Positions 35,652 through 47,905 of a stretch of DNA of 64,000 nucleotides are shown here, piece by piece. The notes under the pieces are model-generated. The model was given only the letters and a program-made list of their open reading frames with translations, searched no databases and had not been told where the DNA came from. Positions within the stretch are counted from its first letter, which is position 1. Each line of letters starts with the position of its first letter. Where the stretch lies: NCBI GenBank assembly GCA_930987725.1, contig CAKNKY010000001.1, positions 124,001 through 188,000 of the forward strand. The letters run 5' to 3'. Position numbers and translations under genes: made by a program. The stretch comes from an uncultured Anaeromassilibacillus sp. GTDB taxonomy: Bacteria > Bacillota > Clostridia > Oscillospirales > Acutalibacteraceae.

Positions 35652-37631
35652 TCAGCTCACGTCGGCTTCATCCACGTATAGACGGCCATATTCCGCAATG
35701 TGATCCTTCCGGCCGGTCAGGTTGTCGCCGAGCAGCAGGTCAAACACCTGCGCCGTGCGTTCTGCATCATCCGGCATGACCTTGATGAGCCGTCGGGTGG
35801 CAGGATTCATGGTGGTGAGGTTCATCATGTCCGGCTCGTTTTCACCAAGTCCTTTGCTGCGCTGGATCGTAACCTTTTTCCCCTCGAGCTTTTTGAGGAT
35901 ACGCTCCTTCTCCTGCTCATCATAGGCAAAATACGTCTCATTCTTGCAGGTGATCTCAAAAAGCGGGGATTCCGCGATGAAAACCTTGCCGGCCTCGATG
36001 AGGGCGGGCGTGAGGCGATACAGCATGGTGAGCAGCAGCGTGCGGATTTGGAAACCGTCCACATCCGCATCGGTGCAGAGGATCACCTTACTCCACCGCA
36101 GGGAATTCATATCGAACGACGAGAGATCGCGGTTCGCCTTTGACTTGACCTGCACGCCGCAGCCGAGCACCTTGATGAGATCGGTGATGATGTCGCTCTT
36201 GAAAATCTTATCATAATCCGCCTTGAGGCAGTTGAGAATCTTGCCGCGGATCGGCATGATGGCCTGGAAATCCGGGTCGCGCGCCTGCTTGCACGCGCCG
36301 AGGGCGGAATCGCCCTCCACGATGAAGATCTCCCGCTCCTCCGCGTTGCGGCTGCGGCAATCCACAAATTTGGCCACGCGGCTCGTCACGTCCATCGTGC
36401 TGGTGAGCTTTTTCTTGATGTTGAGGCGCGTCTTTTCGGCGTCCTCGCGGCTGCGCTTGTTGACAAGCACCTGCGCGCCGATGCGCTCCGCCTCGATGGG
36501 GTTTTCGATGAGATAAATCTCGAGCTGGCGGCGCAGCAGGTCCGTCATGGCCTCCTGGATGCCCTTGTTTGTGATGGCCTTCTTCGTCTGATTTTCGTAG
36601 GAGGTGACGTTCGAGAAGGAGGAGATCACGAGGATCAGGCAGTCCTCCACATCGGCAAATGTGATCTTGCTCTCGTTCTTATTGTACTTGTTGTTCTGCT
36701 TGAGCCAGGCGTCGATCTGGCTCACGAACGCGCTGCGGGCCGCTTTGTCCGGCGCGCCGCCGTGCTCAAGCCAGCTGGAATTGTGATAGTATTCGAGCTG
36801 GTGGACGCGGTTGGAGAAGGCGAGCGCCACATTGATCTTCGTCTTGTATTCCGGCTTGTCGGCGCGATCGCGCACGGTGCGCTCCCCCTGCCAGAACTGC
36901 ACGCCCGTCATGGCATCCTCACCGGCGAGCTCCTTCACGTGGTCCACGATGCCGTTCTGATAGAAAAACTCCGTTGTTTCGAAGCGGCCGCCCACTTCGT
37001 TTCGGAGGAAGAAATGAACGCCCTCGTTTACGACGGCCTGCCGCTTGATCGTGTCGAGATAGTATTCGATGGGGATGTTGATGTCCGTGAACACGGCGAG
37101 ATCGGGCTTCCAGCGGATCTTCGTGCCGGATTTGCCCTTGTACGGCTCCTTGTGCAGGCCGCCGACGTTCTCTCCCTTTTCAAAATGCAATGTGTAGCGC
37201 GTATCGCCGGTGCGGATATCCACATCCATGTATTCAGACGCATACTGCGTGGCGCACAGGCCCAGGCCGTTGAGGCCGAGCGAATACTCGTAGCTGCTGT
37301 TCGCATCGTTGTGATACTTGCCGCCTGCATACATCTCGCAGAAGACAAGTTCCCAGTTATAGCGCTGCTCCCTGTTGTTGTAATCTACCGGGATGCCGCG
37401 GCCGTGGTCCTCTACCTCCACGGAGAGATCGGCATACCGCGTCACGGTGATCTCCCTGCCGTAACCTTCACGGGCCTCGTCGATGGAGTTGGACAGAATC
37501 TCGAACACGGCATGCTCACAACCCTCAATGCCGTCCGATCCGAAGATAACGGCAGGACGAAGGCGGACACGGTCCGCCCCCTTGAGCATAGAAATGCTGT
37601 CATTGTTGTATACCGGTTTTTTCACCGCCAT
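35652..37631 (-). CDS. parE: Type II topoisomerase subunit B, topoisomerase IV (ParE)-like
   Basis: 659 residues; the ATPase subunit. The GHKL domain has EILSNSIDEA and DHGRGIPVD, then GLNGLGLCATQYASEY. The TOPRIM domain has EGDSALGACKQARD and DADVDGFQIRTLLL, where most relatives have DADVDGAHIRTLLL. It partners the downstream parC gene. The frame is open for 27 codons before the ATG at 37631, which has GGGAG upstream and fits the family. No clear promoter between it and the ftsH terminator. Confidence 0.9.
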   Translation of the reverse strand: MAVKKPVYNNDSISMLKGADRVRLRPAVIFGSDGIEGCEHAVFEILSNSIDEAREGYGREITVTRYADLSVEVEDHGRGIPVDYNNREQRYNWELVFCEMYAGGKYHNDANSSYEYSLGLNGLGLCATQYASEYMDVDIRTGDTRYTLHFEKGENVGGLHKEPYKGKSGTKIRWKPDLAVFTDINIPIEYYLDTIKRQAVVNEGVHFFLRNEVGGRFETTEFFYQNGIVDHVKELAGEDAMTGVQFWQGERTVRDRADKPEYKTKINVALAFSNRVHQLEYYHNSSWLEHGGAPDKAARSAFVSQIDAWLKQNNKYNKNESKITFADVEDCLILVISSFSNVTSYENQTKKAITNKGIQEAMTDLLRRQLEIYLIENPIEAERIGAQVLVNKRSREDAEKTRLNIKKKLTSTMDVTSRVAKFVDCRSRNAEEREIFIVEGDSALGACKQARDPDFQAIMPIRGKILNCLKADYDKIFKSDIITDLIKVLGCGVQVKSKANRDLSSFDMNSLRWSKVILCTDADVDGFQIRTLLLTMLYRLTPALIEAGKVFIAESPLFEITCKNETYFAYDEQEKERILKKLEGKKVTIQRSKGLGENEPDMMNLTTMNPATRRLIKVMPDDAERTAQVFDLLLGDNLTGRKDHIAEYGRLYVDEADVS

Positions 37632-37694
37632 AAAGTCTTGTTCTCCCTTACTGCAATGGTTCTGCGCCCGCCCCCATAAGCGGCGGGACGAAAA

Positions 37695-37725
37695 GAGAGG
37701 GAAATGAAGCACTCATTTCCCTCTC
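37695..37725 (-). terminator. Terminator after ftsH
   Basis: Perfect 13-bp stem GAGAGGGAAATGA / TCATTTCCCTCTC with a 5-nt loop; TTTTCG follows on the minus strand. It closes the rnj-to-ftsH run. Confidence 0.85.
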
Positions 37726-37729
37726 ACAC

Positions 37730-39649
<1,920 letters not shown>

Positions 39650-39678
39650 CCAGATTCACGCTCCTTTCGCGATTGGAA

Positions 39679-40218
39679 TTACTTTTCATAGACCTCTGGT
39701 TTCAGGATTCCCACATAGGGCAGGTTTCTGTATTTCTCATCGTAGTCAAGGCCATATCCGACGATGAACGCATCCGGCACAACAGCGCCGAAATAATCCG
39801 CGGTGATATCCACCGATCGGCGTTCCGGCTTGTCAAACAGCGTGCAGATGCGGATGCTGTTCGGATGGCGCTGGCTCAGCATGTCGCGTATGTAGTGAAG
39901 CGTCATGCCGCTGTCGAGGATATCCTCCACCAGGAGCAGGTCGCGCCCCTCAAGGTTGATATCGAGATCCTTGATGATTTTGACGACACCGCTCGTCTTT
40001 GTGCCGGAGCCGTAACTGCTGACCGACATGAAATCAATGCTGCACGGGATGGTGATGGCGCGCATCAGATCGGCCATGAAGACCACGCTGCCCTTGAGAA
40101 TGCTCACCATGAGCAGATCTTTTCCGCGGTAATCCTCGCTGATCCTGCGGCCCAGCTTTTCCACAATACCTTCCAGATATTCCCTGCTGTATAAGACCTC
40201 CTGGATATCCTGTTCCAT
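39679..40218 (-). CDS. hpt: Hypoxanthine phosphoribosyltransferase
   Basis: 179 residues; salvages hypoxanthine or guanine with PRPP to IMP or GMP. The PRPP-binding loop is LLLVEDILDSGMTL (about 98-111), with SVSSYGSGTKTSG for the flexible loop and YGLDYDEKYRNLPYVG for base recognition near the C-terminus. AAGGAG lies 9 nt before the ATG at 40218; the long open stretch upstream overlaps tilS and is not coding. 13 bp after tilS, the conserved tilS-hpt-ftsH order. Confidence 0.96.
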   Translation of the reverse strand: MEQDIQEVLYSREYLEGIVEKLGRRISEDYRGKDLLMVSILKGSVVFMADLMRAITIPCSIDFMSVSSYGSGTKTSGVVKIIKDLDINLEGRDLLLVEDILDSGMTLHYIRDMLSQRHPNSIRICTLFDKPERRSVDITADYFGAVVPDAFIVGYGLDYDEKYRNLPYVGILKPEVYEK

Positions 40219-40231
40219 TTGCCGTAACTCC

Positions 40232-41629
40232 TTACTTCCGTTTCTCAATGATTTCGACCCGCCAAAGGGCGCCTTCCCCGGCCCATTCGCCGCCGGGGCC
40301 CAGCCTTTCCGCCCACAAGAGCTCCTCCCTGCCCTTCTGACCCAGAAGGAGACAGGAATCACGCTCTGCCGGCGGGACGCCGGCTTCGGCGAGCAGGCGG
40401 CGCAGCGGCCTGGTGAAAGACCGCCCCGGAAGGCGGAAGCGATCGCCCGGCCGTCTCGTCCTGACAAACAGGTCATTTTGTATTGTATCATAGTCGGCAG
40501 GATTATGAAACAGAAAATTATAAAATTTCTGTGGATTTTCTGCCTCTGCCCGGTTTGCAGGGCGCAGCCGAAGGCGTCTTCCGTCCGGCAGGAGGGCTTC
40601 TCCGCCGTGCAGGGAAACGCACCAGCCATCCTCTTCCGCCGGCGGAGACTGCGCAAAAAGAGTATTGCCCCTTGCCAGGATTTGTATTCCTCCAGACACA
40701 CAGACGCCTCCGCCCTCACGCACAGCGCGGGCCATGGCGTCCACCTGCTCCAGTGTGAGCCGGGAAGCGCCTGCCGACCGGGCGGCCGCCATCAGCGCGC
40801 GGGAGAGCAAAGGGGAAGGCAATTCCCGCAGAGCGCGCAGATCCCAGCCGCCGCCGCGCCGCGCCGTGTCCAGAGCAGCCTGCGCCTGCTCCGTCAGGAG
40901 CGCATCATCCTCCGAAAGGAGACGGGCGGCGCGCAGCATGGAATCCTCCAGAGCCGGGTTCAGCGTCCGGAGCACCGGCACGGCGCCGTGCCGCACCCTG
41001 TTGCGGGCATATGCTTCGGAATCGTTCGAAGCATCCTGCACAAAGGGAAGGCCATAACAGGCACAATACGCCTCCACCTCCGCGCGTGTGAGCGCAAGCA
41101 GGGGACGCACCACCTGCCCGCGCACCGGCAGAATACCGCGCAGGCCATGTGTGCCCGCGCCGCGCGCCAGGTTCATGAGCATGGTCTCCGCGTTGTCGGA
41201 GGCGGTGTGCGCCGTGGCGATCCGCCCCAACGCGCAGCCCTGCTCCTGCAGGACGGAACGAAAAAAACCATAGCGCACACGGCGGCCGCAGTCCTCCAGA
41301 CAAAGACCCTGTTCGCGTGCGAGCGCGGCCACATCAGCGTGGAAAACGCGGAAGGGAATGCCGCGCTCGGCGCAGAACCGCCGCGCCGCCGCTTCATCCG
41401 CGTCCGCTTCCTCCCCGCGCAGGCCGTGGTTGATGTGGGCGGCGATCAGCACAATGCCGTACCGGGCACGGCGCGTATAAAGGAAATGGGTAAGCGCCGT
41501 GGAATCGGCTCCCCCCGAAAGGCCGGCCACAACGGCGCAGCCTGGCGGGAACATGCGATGCCGGGCGATTACCCTTTCAATCTTTTCCTCCGTTTTCCGC
41601 ACAGCGGTCTTCATTGCCTCACGGGGCAT
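40232..41629 (-). CDS. tilS: tRNA(Ile)-lysidine synthase
   Basis: 465 residues; attaches lysine to C34 of the AUA-reading tRNA(Ile), an essential change of codon meaning. The ATP pyrophosphatase loop is VVAGLSGGADSTAL (about 33-46), followed by AAHINHGLRGEEAD and ASNDSEAYARNRVRH, with the substrate-binding C-terminal domain to the end. The ATG at 41629 has AGGAGG 9 nt upstream and lies inside the end of dnaB (11-bp overlap). An in-frame ATG at 41614 is less well placed. Confidence 0.94.
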   Translation of the reverse strand: MPREAMKTAVRKTEEKIERVIARHRMFPPGCAVVAGLSGGADSTALTHFLYTRRARYGIVLIAAHINHGLRGEEADADEAAARRFCAERGIPFRVFHADVAALAREQGLCLEDCGRRVRYGFFRSVLQEQGCALGRIATAHTASDNAETMLMNLARGAGTHGLRGILPVRGQVVRPLLALTRAEVEAYCACYGLPFVQDASNDSEAYARNRVRHGAVPVLRTLNPALEDSMLRAARLLSEDDALLTEQAQAALDTARRGGGWDLRALRELPSPLLSRALMAAARSAGASRLTLEQVDAMARAVREGGGVCVSGGIQILARGNTLFAQSPPAEEDGWCVSLHGGEALLPDGRRLRLRPANRAEAENPQKFYNFLFHNPADYDTIQNDLFVRTRRPGDRFRLPGRSFTRPLRRLLAEAGVPPAERDSCLLLGQKGREELLWAERLGPGGEWAGEGALWRVEIIEKRK

Positions 41630-42992
41630 GGTGGACAACCTCCTGCGCCGTAAAGCGCATAAATTCACCCTGCCAGTGCAGCGGCACCGTTTTGGCCTCG
41701 CCGTGGCGGTTCTTCGCCACAATGCACTCACCGCTGTTCCGATCCGTTTCCTGGCCGGGATCGTTTTCGCCCGCGTAGTAGTCCTCGCGATAGAGGAAGA
41801 GCACGATGTCGGCATCCTGTTCGATGGAGCCGGAATCGCGCAGATCGGAGAGGACGGGACGGTGGTTTGTGCGTTTCTCGCTGTCACGCGCAAGCTGGGA
41901 GAGCGTGAGCACAGGAAGGTTCAGCTCTTTCGCCATGATCTTCAGGCTGCGCGTGATTTCGGAAATCTCCTGCACACGGTTGCCCTCGCTGCGGCGGTTC
42001 GCACTCGTCATGAGCTGCAGGTAATCGATGATCACGAGATCCACGTGCTTGAGGCGGCGAAGCTTCGCCTTGATCTCCGGCACGGTGATGGAAGGCGTAT
42101 CGTCCAGATAGATATTCGCGTGGGAGAGAATATCTCCCGCCTCGATCAGGCGCACCCATTCATCGTTTTCCAGTTTGCCGGTGCGCAGCTTTGTGCCGCC
42201 CACGAGCGCTTCCGTGGAGAGCAGGCGGGAGCAGAGCTGTTCCTTGCCCATTTCCAGCGAAAAGAACGCGACCGTCTTCCCCGCTTTCACGGCGGCATGG
42301 CGGGCAATGTTGAGCGCGAAGCTCGTCTTGCCCATGCCAGGGCGCGCGCCGAGCAGAATAAAGTCCGTTTTGTTCAGGCCGGTGATCGTCTCGTCAAGCT
42401 CATGGATGCCGGTGGGGATGCCGCGGTAGGCGTCGCTGTCCGGAGAATTGAGCAGATCCAGACGATCAAACGTCTGCACAATGATCTCATTGAGCCGCTG
42501 CAGGCCCTGCATATTCTTGCCGCGCCGGATATCGAAGATGCGCTGCTCGGCAGAATCAAGCAGTGTGGAGGCATCGGCGCCGCCCTCAGAGGCTTCCTCC
42601 ACGATCTCCCGCGCCGTTACGATCAGCGTGCGAACGTCGTATCTGTCGCGCACAATGCGGGCATACGTCTCTACATTCGTGATGGAGGGGACCAGCTGGG
42701 CCAGCTGCAGCAGGTACGTCTTGACGCCGGATTCCTCGAACCCCTCCTGCTCCTTGAGCTTTTCCAGCACGGTGACAAAGTCCACCGGCTGACCCATGGT
42801 GAAGAGATCGAGCATCACGGCATAGATGGCGCTGTTGTTCGACTGATAGAAATAGTCCGGGCGCGGCAGCAGCTCCGCCACGCGGTCCAGACAGGAAGAA
42901 TCAAGCAAAACGGCGCCCAGAACCGATTGCTCCGCCTCCGGGGAGAAGGGCAGGTTCAGCGCGCCGTAATTTTCCGCAGAATATTCCGCCAT
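41619..42992 (-). CDS. dnaB: Replicative DNA helicase DnaB
   Basis: 457 residues of the hexameric fork helicase (DnaC in Bacillus nomenclature). The N-terminal primase-interacting domain opens with LPFSPEAEQSVLGAVLLD. The RecA-like domain has ARPGMGKTSFALNIA (Walker A, about 210), FFSLEMGKEQL and VIIDYLQLM (Walker B), and SDLRDSGSIEQDADIV with the arginine finger region. No intein. 12 bp after rplI, the common rplI-dnaB order. Confidence 0.96.
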   Translation of the reverse strand: MAEYSAENYGALNLPFSPEAEQSVLGAVLLDSSCLDRVAELLPRPDYFYQSNNSAIYAVMLDLFTMGQPVDFVTVLEKLKEQEGFEESGVKTYLLQLAQLVPSITNVETYARIVRDRYDVRTLIVTAREIVEEASEGGADASTLLDSAEQRIFDIRRGKNMQGLQRLNEIIVQTFDRLDLLNSPDSDAYRGIPTGIHELDETITGLNKTDFILLGARPGMGKTSFALNIARHAAVKAGKTVAFFSLEMGKEQLCSRLLSTEALVGGTKLRTGKLENDEWVRLIEAGDILSHANIYLDDTPSITVPEIKAKLRRLKHVDLVIIDYLQLMTSANRRSEGNRVQEISEITRSLKIMAKELNLPVLTLSQLARDSEKRTNHRPVLSDLRDSGSIEQDADIVLFLYREDYYAGENDPGQETDRNSGECIVAKNRHGEAKTVPLHWQGEFMRFTAQEVVHHAP

Positions 42993-43004
42993 CGATGGTG
43001 CCTC

Positions 43005-43448
43005 TTACGCCTCGCCTACCACGACATACATCTTTGCGCTGATGCCGGTGTAGAGCTTGAGTTCGCACGGGAAAGTGCCGAACGACTTGATGTCGCCCGC
43101 TTCCACGCGGCGCTTGTCGATCTCGATGCCGTACTGCGCGCGGATCGCCTCAGCGATCTCCTTCGCCGTGACAGAGCCAAACAGCTTGCCGCCCTGGCCG
43201 GCCTTGCCCGTGATCTTCACGCTGCGGCCGTCGAGCCGGCTCTTCGCCGCGGCGGCGTTCTCTTTCTCAACTTGGACGCGGTGTTCCGCCGCGGCCTGGG
43301 CGTTTTTCAGTTCATTCATCACCTGCGCGCTGGCTTCCTTGGCCAGCTTGCGGGGCAAGAGGAAATTGCGGGCGTAGCCGTCGGAAACATTGACGAGCTC
43401 GCCTTTTTTTCCGCTGCCCTTCACATCTGCAAGCAAAACTACCTTCAT
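43005..43448 (-). CDS. rplI: 50S ribosomal protein L9
   Basis: 147 residues, standard length. [20 protein letters not shown] and [13 protein letters not shown] form the rRNA-binding N-domain, joined by the long exposed helix (about 41-75) to the C-domain with [22 protein letters not shown] lies 9 nt before the ATG at 43448. Confidence 0.97.
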   Translation of the reverse strand: MKVVLLADVKGSGKKGELVNVSDGYARNFLLPRKLAKEASAQVMNELKNAQAAAEHRVQVEKENAAAAKSRLDGRSVKITGKAGQGGKLFGSVTAKEIAEAIRAQYGIEIDKRRVEAGDIKSFGTFPCELKLYTGISAKMYVVVGEA

Positions 43449-43497
43449 GGGAATGGTACCTCCTTTATACAATGGAAAACCGGCGGGGACGCCGGGT

Positions 43498-45480
43498 TCA
43501 GGACTCTTCTTCAGGGCGTGTTCGCTCCAGCACGTTGCGGATGGCCTCGCGCAGCAGCCGCCTGGCCTCCTCTTCGTTCACACCGGTGAGCTGCGTGGCC
43601 GCCATGGTGAGATGGCCGCCGCCGCCGAGAGCCTCCATGATGAGCTGCACATTGACTTCACCCAGGCTGCGCGCGGAAATGTTCATCTGCCCGCCGCTTG
43701 GGAAAATGACGAAGGAGGCCTTGACCCCCCGGATGGAGAGCAGCTCATCTGCCGCCTGCGCCGCCGTTACGCGCACGTCCGGGAATTCCTCGCGCGCTGC
43801 CGCGATGGCACAGTTGTGGGCAATCTCGGCGCTGGCCACAATCTCGTACTTCTTTTTATAGGAATTGATGGAATCGGAGAACATGCGCTTGACCTCCACA
43901 GTGTCGGCCCCGCGCCTGCGCAGGTAGGCCGCCGCTTCAAAGGTACGCACGCCCGTCTTAAGCACAAAGTTCTTTGTGTCAAGCATGATGCCGGCGAGCA
44001 GCGCGCTCGATTCCTTGCGGTTCAGGCAGTTTTCACCGATATACTGCACGAGCTCGGCCACCATTTCACTGGTAGAACTGGCATAGGGCTCATGGTAAAA
44101 CACAAGGGCGTTCTCGATGTGGCGCACCATCATGCGGTGGTGATCAATGACGACGACGCGCGAGCAGGCTTCCAGCAGCTCAGGACTTTCCACAAAGTCC
44201 TGGGAATGCGTGTCCACCACGATGAGCAGGCTCTTCGGCGTGGCCATGGCCACAGCCTCCGCCGGGGAGATAAACACATGGGGCGAATCTTCGCCCTGGT
44301 TCTCAATGCTCTCCACGATCGGGCCTGCCAGCGTCTGGGCGCGATTGACAACGACGTAGGCCGGCATGCCGAGTGATTTTGTCATGGCGCTCCACAGGCC
44401 GACGGCCGCGCCGATGGCGTCAAGATCGGAGAACTTGTGGCCCATGAGGAACACGCAGTCGCTCCCCTTCGCATGGTCCGCCAGCGTGGCGGCGATGACG
44501 CGCGTGCGCACCTTATCGCGCTTTTCCACGCCCTTGGAAAGGCCGCCGAAGAAGGAATACGCCCCGCCCTTCTGTTTTACGGCCACCTGATCGCCGCCGC
44601 GGCCCAGCGCCATGTCGAGCGCGGCGCGCGCCCAGGACTCCGCCTCCTGCAGGGTGGACGCACCGCGCGCCACACCCATGGAGATGGTGGCGCTGCGGTT
44701 GCCGCTGCCTTTGATGCGGCGCACGGCATCGAGCACCTCAAACCGCTTTTCCATGGCGACGCAGATGTGGCCTTCATCCGTGAGGATGAGATACCGGCCG
44801 CCGGAAAGGCGCTTGCAGAAGCCGCCCATGGAGTTCGCCCACTCGTTGAGAGCAGACTCCACCTCAGAGGCGACGCGGGCATCCTCCATCCCACTGGAAT
44901 CGCGGGCAAGCTCCTCGCGGTTATCGAAGTAGGCAAGGGCCACAATGGGACGCGTCTCCTCAAATTCGCGGTTGATTTCCTTATAGTATGTATCGTCAAT
45001 AAAGTACAGGACAAAGCCATGTTCCGTCTTGGCGGCAAACACGGTGAACTGGCGGTCCTCCAGGGAGAGATCGGAGCCGCCAGCTTCCAGGAGCTGCTGC
45101 ATATTTTTCGGGTAGATGAGTTTCGACACACTTTCCCCGCGCAGCTCGCGTCCCGGGCTGACGGAGGTGAGAAACGCGTCGTTCACCCAAAGAATGTCGC
45201 CCGCCTCACCGACGACGGCCACCGGCATGGTGAAATCCTTGAGATTTTCGTATTCCTCCACACCCAGCACGGAACGGGCGCTCTTGACAGCGGAAGCGAC
45301 GTAGAGCCGGAACCGCTCCGCCGAGATGGCGACGGCCGCCACGGCCAGCACGGCTGCGGCAAGCTCCACGTAAAACAGAACATCATTCCCCTGAAACCAG
45401 TTGACCCCTGCCATGACAAACAACAGGGCGGCCAGCACATAAAACACAGGGGAAGCTACCCATATCTTTTTTCTTTTCAC
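43498..45480 (-). CDS. gdpP: Cyclic-di-AMP phosphodiesterase GdpP
   Basis: 660 residues, membrane-anchored. Two helices (about 10-55), a degenerate PAS domain (about 80-150), a degenerate GGDEF domain (about 165-300, [11 protein letters not shown] region, no GGDEF motif), then DHH/DHHA1 with [28 protein letters not shown] and [10 protein letters not shown]. It hydrolyses c-di-AMP to pApA and so affects potassium, osmotic and beta-lactam physiology. GTG at 45480 is 9 nt from AAAGGAG; a TTG three codons upstream touches that site. The gdpP-rplI-dnaB order is standard. Confidence 0.95.
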   Translation of the reverse strand: MKRKKIWVASPVFYVLAALLFVMAGVNWFQGNDVLFYVELAAAVLAVAAVAISAERFRLYVASAVKSARSVLGVEEYENLKDFTMPVAVVGEAGDILWVNDAFLTSVSPGRELRGESVSKLIYPKNMQQLLEAGGSDLSLEDRQFTVFAAKTEHGFVLYFIDDTYYKEINREFEETRPIVALAYFDNREELARDSSGMEDARVASEVESALNEWANSMGGFCKRLSGGRYLILTDEGHICVAMEKRFEVLDAVRRIKGSGNRSATISMGVARGASTLQEAESWARAALDMALGRGGDQVAVKQKGGAYSFFGGLSKGVEKRDKVRTRVIAATLADHAKGSDCVFLMGHKFSDLDAIGAAVGLWSAMTKSLGMPAYVVVNRAQTLAGPIVESIENQGEDSPHVFISPAEAVAMATPKSLLIVVDTHSQDFVESPELLEACSRVVVIDHHRMMVRHIENALVFYHEPYASSTSEMVAELVQYIGENCLNRKESSALLAGIMLDTKNFVLKTGVRTFEAAAYLRRRGADTVEVKRMFSDSINSYKKKYEIVASAEIAHNCAIAAAREEFPDVRVTAAQAADELLSIRGVKASFVIFPSGGQMNISARSLGEVNVQLIMEALGGGGHLTMAATQLTGVNEEEARRLLREAIRNVLERTRPEEES

Positions 45481-45530
45481 GCTGCCCAACTCCTTTCACC
45501 GCAGAAACGCGGGCTGCCCGGGAAAACCCC

Positions 45531-47531
45531 TCAGACTTCCATAATCACAGGGAGGATCATCGGGCTGCGGCGCGTCCTGTCATAGAGCAAACGGGACAAG
45601 CCGTCTTTGATTCTCGTCTTCAGCGTTCCCCATTCGCGTATGCCATTGTCGGCGCACTCGTTGAGGATGCGGCTCACGAGGGCACGCGCGTCGTCGATGA
45701 GGGGCTCGGATTCCCGCACATAGACAAAGCCGCGGGATACGACGTCCGGCCCGGCCACCACGTGGCCCGTTTCCTGGGAAATGGTGCAGACCACAACAAT
45801 CAGGCCGTCTTCGCCGAGGTGCTTGCGATCCCGCAGCACCACGCTGCCCACGTCGCCCACGCCGAGGCCGTCCACGAGCACGCGGCCGGCCGGCACGGAA
45901 CCGATCTTCTTCATGCCGTTCTCGCTCACCTCAAGCACATCGCCGATGTCGCCAATGTAGATGCGGGAATCGGGCATGCCCATCTGGCGCGCCAGACCGG
46001 CATGCTTCTGGAGCATTTTCTGCTCGCCGTGGACCGGAATGAAATACTGCGGACGGACAATGCCCTGCATGATCTTCAGCTCATCCTGGCAGGCATGGCC
46101 GGAAACATGCACTTCATACATGGATTCATACACCACCTCGCAGCCGCGCTTGAGCAGCTCGTCTACGACGTTGCCCACCGTCTTTTCGTTTCCGGGAATG
46201 GGGCGCGCCGAAATGATGATGAAGTCGCCGGGGCCAACTTCCACCTTGCGGTGATCGGCAAAAGCCATGCGGGCCAGCGCGCTCATGGGCTCGCCCTGGC
46301 TGCCCGTCGTCACGAGGACAATCTGGTCTTTCGGGTAGCGGCTGATCATGTCGATGTCGATGAGTACGCCGTCCGGCGCTTCCAGATACCCCATCTCCAT
46401 GGCAATGCCCATGACGTTCAGCATGGAGCGGCCGGAAAGGGCCACCTTCCTGCCATACCGCACGGCGCAGTTGATGATCTGCTGCACACGGCTGATATTT
46501 GACGCGAAGGTTGCCACAATGATGCGGTTGTTCTGTGCCCGGCGGAAGAGATTCTCAAAGGAATTTGCCACCTTCTGCTCTGTGGCGGTGAAGCCCGGTC
46601 GCTCTGCGTTGGTGGAATCCGCGAGCAGGGCCAACACGCCCTCCCGCCCAAGCTGGGCCAGCCGCCCCAGGTCGATCATCTCACCCTGGGCCGGGGTACA
46701 GTCGATCTTGAAGTCACCGGTGTGGATCAGCACGCCGGCCGGGCAGTGCAGCGCAAAGGCCACGGCGTCCGGGATGGAATGGTTCACATGGATGAACTCC
46801 ACGTCAAAGCAGCCCAGCTTCACGGTGTCGCCCGGCTGGGTGACATACAGCTTGGCCTTGCCGAGCAGGCCGTGCTCGCGCAGCTTGCCCTCGATGAGGC
46901 CCACCGTGAGCCGCGTGGCGTACACAGGCAGATTGATGCGCTTGAGCAGGTAAGCCAGCGCGCCGATGTGGTCCTCATGGCCGTGCGTGATGACAATGCC
47001 GCGGATACGGCCGGCATTGCGCTCCACAAACGTGAAATCGGGCAGAACCAGATCCACGCCGAGCATATCGCCGTCCGGGAAAGCCATGCCGCAGTCGACG
47101 ATCACCATATCGTCCCCGCATTCATAGAGCGTGAAGTTCTTTCCGATCTCATTGAGGCCGCCGAGGAAATAGATCCGCACGGGCGGCTTGGCGGACGCAC
47201 GGCCGCGGCGGCTGCGCGTCTGGCGCGGCTTCTGTTCGGGCGCGCGCTGCACCGCCTGCGGGGCGGCCGGGACGTTCTCCCCCTGCTGCCTGCGGCGGGC
47301 CGGAGCCTTCTTCTGTGTCTGGCGGCGCGGCTCCTGCTTCTCCTTTTTTGCCGCGGGGGCGCGCCGCTGCCCGCCCTGGCGGGTCGTGCGGCGGGGCTTC
47401 CTCTCCTGCTCCCCCTCCGGTTTCACCTGGCTGAGGGAGATCTCCTCTCCCCCTATTTCCTGATCCGCCGGCTTTTTCCCCGGCGCGAGCTTGCCATACA
47501 GTCCAATTGTCGTCTCGTCTGACAAATACAT
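45531..47531 (-). CDS. rnj: Ribonuclease J
   Basis: About 666 residues. Residues 1-115 are an unusual Arg/Lys/Gln/Pro-rich extension without fold signals. The metallo-beta-lactamase/beta-CASP enzyme then begins at RIYFLGGLNEIGKN, with ITHGHEDHIGAL (zinc ligands), HTGDFKID, DSTNAERPG, and HVSGHACQDEL in the beta-CASP part. It has 5'-3' exonuclease and endonuclease activity in mRNA turnover. The ATG at 47531 is very close to AGGAGG; a TTG two codons later is better spaced. First gene of the run to ftsH, promoter at 47749-47778. Confidence 0.93.
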   Translation of the reverse strand: MYLSDETTIGLYGKLAPGKKPADQEIGGEEISLSQVKPEGEQERKPRRTTRQGGQRRAPAAKKEKQEPRRQTQKKAPARRRQQGENVPAAPQAVQRAPEQKPRQTRSRRGRASAKPPVRIYFLGGLNEIGKNFTLYECGDDMVIVDCGMAFPDGDMLGVDLVLPDFTFVERNAGRIRGIVITHGHEDHIGALAYLLKRINLPVYATRLTVGLIEGKLREHGLLGKAKLYVTQPGDTVKLGCFDVEFIHVNHSIPDAVAFALHCPAGVLIHTGDFKIDCTPAQGEMIDLGRLAQLGREGVLALLADSTNAERPGFTATEQKVANSFENLFRRAQNNRIIVATFASNISRVQQIINCAVRYGRKVALSGRSMLNVMGIAMEMGYLEAPDGVLIDIDMISRYPKDQIVLVTTGSQGEPMSALARMAFADHRKVEVGPGDFIIISARPIPGNEKTVGNVVDELLKRGCEVVYESMYEVHVSGHACQDELKIMQGIVRPQYFIPVHGEQKMLQKHAGLARQMGMPDSRIYIGDIGDVLEVSENGMKKIGSVPAGRVLVDGLGVGDVGSVVLRDRKHLGEDGLIVVVCTISQETGHVVAGPDVVSRGFVYVRESEPLIDDARALVSRILNECADNGIREWGTLKTRIKDGLSRLLYDRTRRSPMILPVIMEV

Positions 47532-47748
47532 GACCTCCTGTTCCGCAGCGGGATGCATGAAACAGACCGGGCTGCAGCTTGCCTGCGCCTGGAAAGGATG
47601 CTCCGCCGTCTGAAATTCTATGTTGTTTTCCTGTCTCAACGACTGATACCGCAGCGCAGCCGCGCCGCAGATCCCCGCCCCTTTTGCTCACACGCCTCGG
47701 CCGTGGCAGACACGGGGAAATAAATCCGGACACACAAATAGTAGTTCT

Positions 47749-47778
47749 ATCATACTATGAACGCCGGCCGGCTGTCAA
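47749..47778 (-). promoter_or_regulatory. Promoter of the rnj-to-ftsH run
   Basis: Minus-strand TTGACA, 18 nt, TATGAT; predicted start near 47742. Confidence 0.75.
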
Positions 47779-47873
47779 GACTCCGCCACAGGGCAGGATC
47801 CTCGGCAAAAGCCGTGCAAAAGAAATTATTGCCTGATTTTCCCCCGTTACACACCCGTTTCCGCGTTCGGACA

Positions 47874-47905
47874 GAAAAAAACGCCCCCGCGCCGCAGACA
47901 GCGTT
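47874..47905 (-). terminator. Possible prfB terminator
   Basis: AACGC (47880-47884) and GCGTT (47901-47905) bracket a GC-rich loop, and TTTTTTT follows on the minus strand. The stem is short and imperfect. Confidence 0.35.

Noticed and set aside
33233-35779. Long plus-strand open frame opposite parC (848 codons)
   Set aside because: Shadow of parC. It spans two terminators and the symporter promoter, which a real gene would not.
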